Of a stretch of DNA of 7,766 nucleotides, positions 1-3,995 are shown one piece after another (position 1 is the stretch's first letter; each line of letters opens with the position of its first letter). Below the pieces are notes generated by a model, which had not been told where the DNA came from, made no database searches, and worked only from the letters and a program-made list of their open reading frames with translations. This DNA is from Peribacter sp964404805 (GTDB lineage: Bacteria > Patescibacteriota > Gracilibacteria > Peribacterales > Peribacteraceae). A program made the translations under genes and the position numbers. The stretch covers positions 1-7,766 of the forward strand of contig CAYOLJ010000056.1 in the NCBI GenBank assembly GCA_964404805.1, in the 5' to 3' direction.

Positions 1-140
1 TGATGAGCAGCGCGTGCATGAGCACGAGCTGGGCGGAAGCACAGTGAAGATGTTGCTTCACGGGTTTTATCGTAGTGGTAGCCATAAGAGCGCGGCAGTG
101 TACTCAGGCTCGACTTGTTGTCTAGATACCTTTGACTCAT
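1..140 (-). CDS. Possible 5' part of an unidentified gene running off the left edge
   Basis: An ATG at 138-140 (minus) opens a frame that stays open for 46 codons to the window edge, starting MSQRYLDNKSSLSTLPRSYG. I recognise no family. A TTGACA box sits upstream at 165-170, but no convincing -10 follows it (CACAAA at spacer 17). The competing reading is that a plus-strand gene ends here. Plus frame 2 is open from base 2 to a TGA at 146-148, and plus frame 3 is open from base 3 to a TGA at 45-47, where GC content drops. The gene may therefore not be real; the sequence to the left would decide. Confidence 0.22.
   Translation of the reverse strand, partial: MSQRYLDNKSSLSTLPRSYGYHYDKTREATSSLCFRPARAHARAAH
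44..70 (+). terminator. Weak candidate intrinsic terminator near the left edge
   Basis: GTGAAG (44-49) pairs perfectly with CTTCAC (56-61) around a 6-nt loop. GGGTTTTAT follows at 62-70. It would suit a plus-strand gene ending at the TGA at 45-47. The stem is short and the T tract is broken and spaced by GGG. It conflicts with the minus-strand reading of the same bases, so it is only a candidate. Confidence 0.2.
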
Positions 141-359
141 ATTTGTGATCAGTATTCTGGTACTTGTCAAAAAATCACATGTTCTTGGCTTCATGAAGGG
201 CAGAAGTCATTATTTATTGTGGTGCGAATATGAGAGGTGAGTTTGTACAAATTTTGTGTTCAATAAAGGCGCATTAACGCTACATCCAGCAAACATTATT
301 AACAGAAATCAAGATTTCACAGAGTTGGGAGGGCCGATTCGCACGAAAGAGCTTGGTGA
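141..359. other. AT-rich intergenic region downstream of ilvA
   Basis: About 220 bases with clearly lower GC than the flanks and no convincing gene. It contains promoter-like boxes in both directions: TTGACT (132-137) with TATTCT (153-158) at 15-nt spacing on the plus strand, and TTGACA (165-170) on the minus strand. It also holds a 6-bp hairpin GAAATC/GATTTC at 305-318 without a T tract, and the short palindrome CTTCATGAAG at 191-200. Mini-ORFs of 5 to 15 codons are present on both strands, but none shows a clear amino-acid bias. No strong ilvA terminator is visible. Confidence 0.6.
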
Positions 360-1655
360 TCACATCTTCGGCTTACTGGTGTATTCGTGAAACGGATAGA
401 TCGGGTGGTCATCCTTTCCTTTCATTGCTCGCAGCTGATTGAGCAGCGTATTAATGTCACGCGGTTCGCCCGTTTTTGATTCAAACCTGATGTGGAGTGA
501 GGGGTCGCCATTCGTTTGGTCTGTGTCGAAGTTTATGAAGGTGATGTTTACTGCATCGAGCAGGCTGCCCAGTGCGTCCAGCATCTCGCGGAGTGCGGCT
601 GGACGGTTGGGAAGATGGATGCCGAGGTACACTTTCGTGCGACGGTGGAGCGCTGCGTATTCGAGAATGCTCTGAAAGCGTTGGATATCGAAGTTCGTCC
701 CTGAGAGAACGCAGGCTATTGCCCCATCAATCTCATGATTCACGTGGTCGAGTGCTGCTATTGAGAGAGCTCCTGCAGGTTCCGTCAGCATGCCGTCCAC
801 TTGAAAGAGATCGGCCATTGTGGCGCAGAGAAGGCCCTTTGAGACGGTCACCATGCGGGCACGGCCTTCGGCGACCGCTTTGGAGATGACCGAGAATGGC
901 CGGTCTCCGGGGCGGGCAACGGCAGCTCCATCCACGAACGTATCCATCGTTGGGAGGGTGACAGGTTCGCCTGCCTCCAGCGATGCGGACATCGAGGCAG
1001 CCTCCTGTGGCTCCGCACCGATTATCTGGGTATCGGGATGCGAATCTTTGAGGGCGAGAATCGTGCTGGCCATGAGGCCGCCACCCCCAACGGGAAGCAG
1101 CACAGCTTTGAGATCCATCCGCATTTCAGCAGCCTGTTTGGCAATCTCTGCGCCTACCGTTCCCTGACCGCGGATGACATCCCAGTCATCAAACGGGTGC
1201 AGGAATGCCGCATGGTGTTCTTCGGCATACCGGCGGGCTTCGGATGCTGTCTCATCGAACGTGTCGCCGTGCAGGGTGATGTCGGTGAATCCGTTGCCGT
1301 GCCGTTGAGTCGCATCGATCTTCTGTTGAGGGGTAATGGTCGGCATGAAGATCGTTCCCCGTGTTTGAAAGTAGTTACACGCTGCTGCCACTCCCTGTGC
1401 GTGATTGCCCGCACTGGCACACACCACGCCCTGCTGACGTTGCTCCTCTGTGAGCGCGAGCATTTTCGCGGCGCTGCCACGGCCCTTGTACGAACGTACT
1501 TTCTGCTGACCTTCGTCTTTAATGTAGACGGGGTTTCCCTGTAGCGCAGACAGACGCTCGGCGTGGAGAAGGGGAGTCTCTCGAATCAGATCAGGTGGCA
1601 ATTGTGATCGTGTCTGCCAGATCTCTTCAGCGGTGGGAAGATGTGGGGAGTTCAT
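360..1655 (-). CDS. ilvA: Threonine dehydratase (threonine ammonia-lyase), short ACT-type
   Basis: This PLP enzyme deaminates L-threonine to 2-oxobutanoate and ammonia, the first committed step of isoleucine synthesis. With the ATG at 1653-1655 the protein has 431 residues, the size of the Bacillus-type short IlvA rather than the ~514-residue E. coli form with two ACT-like domains. Visible motifs: PLP lysine K57 in VRSYKGRG, SAGNHAQG at 81-88, HPFDD at about 153, RGQGTVG at about 162, the glycine loop PVGGGGL at about 188-194, TEPAGA at about 291, and SGTNFD at about 318 near the PLP ring nitrogen. Residues ~340-413 form one ACT-like domain, where isoleucine feedback is expected. The frame extends 23 codons upstream, but those codons cross the terminator hairpin, so the internal ATG is preferred. 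No Shine-Dalgarno precedes it. The gene stands alone and is controlled by the leader attenuator directly upstream. Confidence 0.95.
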   Translation of the reverse strand: MNSPHLPTAEEIWQTRSQLPPDLIRETPLLHAERLSALQGNPVYIKDEGQQKVRSYKGRGSAAKMLALTEEQRQQGVVCASAGNHAQGVAAACNYFQTRGTIFMPTITPQQKIDATQRHGNGFTDITLHGDTFDETASEARRYAEEHHAAFLHPFDDWDVIRGQGTVGAEIAKQAAEMRMDLKAVLLPVGGGGLMASTILALKDSHPDTQIIGAEPQEAASMSASLEAGEPVTLPTMDTFVDGAAVARPGDRPFSVISKAVAEGRARMVTVSKGLLCATMADLFQVDGMLTEPAGALSIAALDHVNHEIDGAIACVLSGTNFDIQRFQSILEYAALHRRTKVYLGIHLPNRPAALREMLDALGSLLDAVNITFINFDTDQTNGDPSLHIRFESKTGEPRDINTLLNQLRAMKGKDDHPIYPFHEYTSKPKM

Positions 1656-1680
1656 GGGTGGAGGGGAATGGTAGACATAC

Positions 1681-1703
1681 AAAAAATCCCGCCAGGCGCG
1701 GGA
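1681..1703 (-). terminator. Attenuator terminator in the ilvA leader
   Basis: On the minus strand, TCCCGC (1703-1698) pairs perfectly with GCGGGA (1692-1687) around the loop GCCTG, followed at once by six T (1686-1681). This is a canonical Rho-independent terminator. It lies 29 nt after the leader peptide stop and ends 25 nt before the ilvA ATG, so it must be conditional for ilvA to be expressed. Confidence 0.9.
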
Positions 1704-1748
1704 GAGTAGGGGATTCATCAGCAACTACTTCCTCACGCCGTAGTGGCG
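1695..1748 (-). promoter_or_regulatory. Antiterminator and protector pairings of the ilvA attenuator
   Basis: Segment 2, GGCGUGAGGAAGUAG (1739-1725), can pair with segment 3, CUACUCUCCCGCGCC (1709-1695). The match is 11 Watson-Crick and 2 G-U pairs in 15 positions with 2 mismatches. Segment 3 contains the 5' arm of the terminator, so the two folds exclude each other. Segment 1 lies in the end of the leader ORF: CGCC (1748-1745) can pair with GGCG (1739-1736), or ACUAC (1744-1740) with GUAGU (1728-1724). Pairings were worked out by hand; no folding energies were calculated. Confidence 0.8.
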
Positions 1749-1786
1749 GACGGAATAATCATGCTGATGATGGCGCGAGTAACCAT
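1733..1786 (-). CDS. ilv leader peptide (attenuation control of ilvA)
   Basis: A 17-codon ORF, ATG 1784-1786 to TGA 1733-1735, encodes MVTRAIISMIIPSATTA. Four of 17 residues are Ile, in two tandem pairs (codons 6-7 and 10-11), with three Thr and one Val. These are the end product and substrate of the pathway begun by IlvA. It starts about 4 nt after the predicted transcription start, so its mRNA is nearly leaderless. If Ile-tRNA is scarce, a ribosome stalled at codon 11 would cover segment 1 and leave segment 2 (1739-1725) free to form the antiterminator. If translation reaches the TGA, which lies inside segment 2, the ribosome masks it and the terminator forms. This is the logic of the enterobacterial ilv and thr leaders. 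The peptide's role is inferred from composition and position. Confidence 0.85.
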   Translation of the reverse strand: MVTRAIISMIIPSATTA

Positions 1787-1796
1787 GTGTGGACGT

Positions 1797-1824
1797 ATTG
1801 TAGTAGCTCGAAACGGGCTGTCAA
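1797..1824 (-). promoter_or_regulatory. Sigma70-type promoter of the ilv leader / ilvA
   Basis: On the minus strand, TTGACA (1824-1819) and TACAAT (1802-1797) are separated by 16 nt: a perfect -35 and a 5/6 -10. Transcription would start near A1790, four nt before the leader ATG. The -35 box overlaps the TGA stop (1823-1821) of the upstream gene. Confidence 0.85.
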
Positions 1825-2132
1825 TGAGAAGCTCCGGTGGATGCCTCTCGAATGGCCTGAGCCAGCAGATCCACGTTCTGTTGCCACGCTTCGTTCGCAG
1901 GATGCGTCGTTTCATCCAGCGTTGGAAGAGCTTCTTCGAGAACGCTTGTCACAAATACAGGGCGCATTCTCTTCAGGCTTCCTTCACGTAATTTCTCGAT
2001 GGCGCCATTAAGGACGAATCGCTCCGAGGGTGTGGTGCTCGTGCCTGAAATGACTGCAAAAATGGCTCGTGCCAACTCCTGCTCGAATCCGTTGTATCTG
2101 CTCGGCTCTCTATATGTTCCGGTTCTCTCCAT
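1821..2132 (-). CDS. Conserved-looking hypothetical protein, 103 residues
   Basis: I do not recognise this family. With the ATG at 2130-2132 it encodes 103 residues starting MERTGTYREPSRYNGFEQEL. It appears soluble and mainly helical, with no membrane segment, signal peptide or cysteine. Helical stretches are likely at ~14-30 (FEQELARAIFAVISG), ~37-55 and ~82-98. The frame could extend to a TTG at 2178-2180, but that TTG is the first triplet of the promoter -35 box, so the internal ATG is preferred. It lies upstream of ilvA on the same strand with no terminator between, so read-through transcripts would also meet the ilvA attenuator. No Shine-Dalgarno is visible. It could have a role linked to ilvA, but nothing in the sequence shows one. 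Confidence 0.65.
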   Translation of the reverse strand: MERTGTYREPSRYNGFEQELARAIFAVISGTSTTPSERFVLNGAIEKLREGSLKRMRPVFVTSVLEEALPTLDETTHPANEAWQQNVDLLAQAIREASTGASH

Positions 2133-2152
2133 AGCTTGTTGAAAGGATGGAT

Positions 2153-2180
2153 ATCCTAAATTTAAATGCAAATTAGTCAA
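2153..2180 (-). promoter_or_regulatory. Promoter of the 103-residue hypothetical gene
   Basis: On the minus strand, TTGACT (2180-2175) and TAGGAT (2158-2153) are separated by 16 nt of AT-rich spacer, the same spacing as the ilvA promoter. The expected start is near 2146, giving a 5' leader of about 14 nt before the ATG at 2132. Confidence 0.6.
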
Positions 2181-2203
2181 CTATTCGGATGATTATCGAA
2201 ATA

Positions 2204-2228
2204 CCTCTCGCAACGGAGTTGAGAGAGG
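2204..2228 (-). terminator. Probable terminator of tRNA-Pro
   Basis: On the minus strand, CCTCTC T CAAC (2228-2218) pairs with GTTG C GAGAGG (2214-2204): ten pairs, one mismatch and the loop TCC. It starts 19 nt after the tRNA CCA end. The tail TATTTCGATAATC is only moderately T-rich. The symmetrical stem could also act on the plus strand. Confidence 0.65.
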
Positions 2229-2247
2229 GGCTGATTCTCGTCAATGC

Positions 2248-2324
2248 TGGTCGGGGCGACTGGACTCGAACCAGCGGCCTTACGGTCCCGAACCGTACGC
2301 TCTAGCCAACTGAGCTACGCCCCG
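2248..2324 (-). tRNA. tRNA-Pro, anticodon CGG
   Basis: A complete 77-nt cloverleaf decoding CCG. It has the C1-G72 acceptor pair typical of bacterial tRNA-Pro (CGGGGCG/CGCCCCG), discriminator A and an encoded CCA (2250-2248). The D stem is GCTC/GAGC. The anticodon stem TACGG/CCGTA holds the loop TTCGGGA with CGG at 34-36 and G37. The T arm is GCTGG/CCAGT with one G-T pair and the loop TTCGAGT. It has a promoter and a terminator of its own. Part of its 5' half recurs about 100 bp upstream. Confidence 0.97.
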
Positions 2325-2335
2325 AATTGATAACG

Positions 2336-2364
2336 ATTGTATCGAAAGAGTTCTGAAGAACGAA
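2336..2364 (-). promoter_or_regulatory. Promoter of tRNA-Pro
   Basis: On the minus strand, TACAAT (2341-2336) is identical to the ilvA -10. A weak -35, TTCGTT (2364-2359), lies 17 nt upstream. The start would be near 2329, five nt before mature tRNA position 1. The spacer contains the inverted repeat GTTCTGAAGAAC (2350-2361), which may be chance. Confidence 0.6.
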
Positions 2365-2424
2365 GCCAACTGCCTGCCCTCCAAAGTCCCGCGAACGCGG
2401 GCGAAGGAGGGAGCTACGCCCCGA
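2364..2424 (-). repeat. Partial tRNA-Pro 5' copy interrupted by a palindromic insert
   Basis: On the minus strand, bases 2424-2411 are TCGGGGCGTAGCTC, identical to the tRNA 5' end plus one preceding base. Bases 2372-2364 (CAGTTGGCT) match the next part of the tRNA D arm, with one shared C at the junction. Between them lie 38 inserted bases (2373-2410) rich in inverted repeats: CCCTCC (2377-2382) with GGAGGG (2406-2411) outside, and CCCGCG (2388-2393) with CGCGGG (2396-2401) inside. So about 22 nt of tRNA sequence has been duplicated and split by a hairpin element. The copy lacks the anticodon and T arms and cannot be a functional tRNA. Confidence 0.8.
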
Positions 2425-2503
2425 TGCGCGTCATCCTAGCAGAGGAGTGGTGGAGAAACAGGGGTTTTCGTGTGTTCCGTACAAGGATGCAGGTCTGCCT
2501 TCT

Positions 2504-2511
2504 GGTAAGAT
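2504..2511 (+). promoter_or_regulatory. Extended -10 element before the GerMN gene
   Basis: TGG directly precedes TAAGAT (2506-2511), an extended -10 match, with no clear -35. The hexamer ends 8 nt before the GTG at 2520-2522, so transcription could start at or next to the start codon. Confidence 0.45.
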
Positions 2512-2519
2512 CCTCCTCT

Positions 2520-3467
2520 GTGAACGCAACACAGCGAACCATCACCGGTGTTCTGCTTGCCGTATGCATCCTCCTATTTCTTGTTGTAAGCACGGGGCTT
2601 CTTCTCTTCTGCGCATCGGCTTGGTGCCCAGATTTCGCGCTGGCCAAGAGGCATGCGGCGGTGGACTTTGCATCGTGTGAGCTTCTCGGGTTTACGGTCG
2701 AGCAGACCTCTCCTCCACGATGTATCGCCGGCAGTGTCGTGTACTTTGCTTCTGACGTAAGCCGATTGCGCATTGTAGAGCCTCGTGCTGATCAGCTCGT
2801 GAAGTTGCCCCTGGTCCTCGCGGGTGATGTCCGTGTCGGCAGCGGCACTACAGCACGACTCCTTCTTGCTGATCATGATGGATTTGCGTTGGTCGAGGAT
2901 GCGATTCATCTCTCCAAGGCACTTTCGGGTCAGGTGCTCCCTTTTCGCACCACGGTGACGTTTCCGCGCCCTATGGGCACGGGGGGTATGCTGCACGTTT
3001 CATTGCTCTCACACAATGGGAGCACGATTGAGGATGTGCGCATTCCGGTGCGGTTTTTCCCGAGCGCCACTGTCGAAATCAAAGCGTTCTTCAGCAACAG
3101 TGAACGTGATCCCAAGACGCAGTACTGCGATGTGTCGTATCCCGTGGCGCGACGCGTGGCGCTTAACGAGGATCTGCTCACAGCCTCTCTGCACGAACTC
3201 CTCAGAGGTCCGACGATTTCGGAGCAGCGTCAGCACTTCTCGACGAACCTGCCGGAAGGAGTAGAGATTCGCGCTTTGGCTCTGCGAAAAGATGACGGAC
3301 ACGTGACGGTGACGTTCACGCAGGCGCTCCTGGAGGGTGTTGCCGGATCCTGTCGTGTGCAGGCGATTCGTTCCCAAATTGAACGCACCTTAAAACAGTT
3401 TTCCTTCATACATGACGTCACGATCACGGTTGAGGGCATTCCTGAAGAAGAGGTTTTGCAGCCCTAG
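2520..3467 (+). CDS. Membrane-anchored Gmad2-GerMN domain protein
   Basis: With the GTG start the protein has 315 residues. A hydrophobic anchor covers ~9-32 with no lipobox. A short cysteine motif follows at ~50-68, of the form F-x2-C-x3-G-x2-V-x5-P-x2-C (C53, C68). A Gmad2 Ig-like domain spans ~83-178, and a GerMN domain ~184-306. The GerMN hallmarks are ELLRGPT (~226-232), STNLPEGVEI (~241-250), and GSCRVQAIRSQIERTL then HDVTITVEG near the end. The domains are named from spore germination proteins, but the same combination occurs in non-spore-forming bacteria as extracytoplasmic proteins of unknown role, probably cell-envelope related. The frame is open back to 2337, but that part crosses the tRNA remnant, so the longer reading is unlikely. 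An ATG at 2424, 13 nt after AAGGAGG (2404-2410), is the main alternative start. The stop overlaps that of the convergent gene. Confidence 0.88.
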   Translation: MNATQRTITGVLLAVCILLFLVVSTGLLLFCASAWCPDFALAKRHAAVDFASCELLGFTVEQTSPPRCIAGSVVYFASDVSRLRIVEPRADQLVKLPLVLAGDVRVGSGTTARLLLADHDGFALVEDAIHLSKALSGQVLPFRTTVTFPRPMGTGGMLHVSLLSHNGSTIEDVRIPVRFFPSATVEIKAFFSNSERDPKTQYCDVSYPVARRVALNEDLLTASLHELLRGPTISEQRQHFSTNLPEGVEIRALALRKDDGHVTVTFTQALLEGVAGSCRVQAIRSQIERTLKQFSFIHDVTITVEGIPEEEVLQP

Positions 3468-3928
3468 TCCTCCGTCGTGGCGTTGGTGCTACCCGGTTGC
3501 CTGATGTTTTGGTGGATTTCTTGGTACCGGCGACGGGATCGGTAACGCAGGAGCAATGTGCTCTGTTCAACGCGGCGAGGAAGCGCATTCTCGATGCGTT
3601 GCCGGGAACCGGCACGGAGTCGACTCAAGACATTCTCACGACGGGATTTCTCACGTTCAGCGCGCTGGACCAATCGGTCTCGCTCCTTTGCCTGCTTCTG
3701 CTCGATCAACCAATCATTGTGCTTACGATTGACGCACTGATTCAGAAGGAAGAGGAGGGCACCTTCGAGATCTCCTTGTCCGAAGGGGAAAATGGCTCGG
3801 CACTCGGTATCCCAGAGTTGCTGCTGTACTTGCTCGGTCGTGAGTTCCTCTTCCACATTGGTGGCGAGGACGCCGAAGGGGAGAACGAATATGAAGGTGA
3901 GGCCGAGAACGACCATTTTGGTACGCAT
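3464..3928 (-). CDS. Small secreted coiled-coil hypothetical protein
   Basis: From the ATG at 3926-3928 the protein has 154 residues. Residues 1-22 look like a signal peptide: basic MRTK, a hydrophobic core, and VLA before TNVEEEL as a possible cleavage site. The mature part has two cysteines (C43, C65) that could pair outside the cell. A long, highly charged, Arg-, Glu- and Gln-rich helical region follows (~70-145), probably a coiled coil, then a polar tail ending GSTNATTED. I recognise no family. The TTG at 3964 allows a longer frame but would spoil the signal peptide. The gene is divergent from recG and convergent with the GerMN gene, another envelope protein, so a shared envelope role is possible but unproven. 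Confidence 0.75.
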   Translation of the reverse strand: MRTKMVVLGLTFIFVLPFGVLATNVEEELTTEQVQQQLWDTECRAIFPFGQGDLEGALLFLLNQCVNRKHNDWLIEQKQAKERDRLVQRAEREKSRRENVLSRLRAGSRQRIENALPRRVEQSTLLLRYRSRRRYQEIHQNIRQPGSTNATTED

Positions 3929-3934
3929 GGGGAT

Positions 3935-3964
3935 ATTGTGGCGTGAATGGCGACAAGCATGCAA
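3935..3964 (-). promoter_or_regulatory. Candidate promoter of the secreted coiled-coil gene
   Basis: On the minus strand, TTGCAT (3964-3959) and CACAAT (3940-3935) lie 18 nt apart. The -10 ends 6 nt before the ATG at 3928, predicting a leaderless mRNA. The first -10 base is off consensus, so this is tentative. Confidence 0.4.
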
Positions 3965-3983
3965 GGCAGAGATGGTGGTGTAG

Positions 3984-3989
3984 TATTAT
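3984..3989 (+). promoter_or_regulatory. -10 element of recG, predicting a leaderless mRNA
   Basis: TATTAT lies 6 nt before the GTG at 3996-3998, so transcription would begin at or within a base of the start codon. No good -35 is visible. The 67-nt gap between recG and the divergent secreted-protein gene would hold both promoters. Confidence 0.5.
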
Positions 3990-3995
3990 TTCTCC

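Noticed and set aside
193..240. 15-codon plus ORF MKGRSHYLLWCEYER as another leader peptide
   Set aside because: It has no run of a regulatory amino acid, no attenuator hairpin with T tract follows it, and no plus-strand biosynthetic gene lies downstream.
305..318. GAAATC-AA-GATTTC hairpin downstream of ilvA as its terminator
   Set aside because: The stem is AT-rich with a 2-nt loop and the following minus-strand bases (TGTTAATAATG) are not a U tract.
1038..1544. 168-codon plus-strand frame opposite ilvA
   Set aside because: Antisense to conserved IlvA motifs (glycine loop, SAGNHAQG), with no recognisable domain.
1656..1724. ATG at 1724 as the ilvA start
   Set aside because: The extra 23 codons would be encoded by the terminator hairpin, T tract and pyrimidine-rich leader, and are not part of the IlvA fold. 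The ATG at 1655 gives normal family length.
2337..2519. Upstream extension of the GerMN gene reading frame
   Set aside because: The frame is open from 2337, but this part encodes a non-hydrophobic, odd N-terminus, starts inside the tRNA promoter and crosses the tRNA remnant with its palindromic insert. The natural membrane anchor begins just after 2520.
3497..3946. 149-codon plus-strand frame opposite the secreted coiled-coil gene
   Set aside because: Only one strand can reasonably be coding here. The minus strand has a clean signal peptide and coiled coil; the plus product has no coherent features and looks like an antisense shadow.
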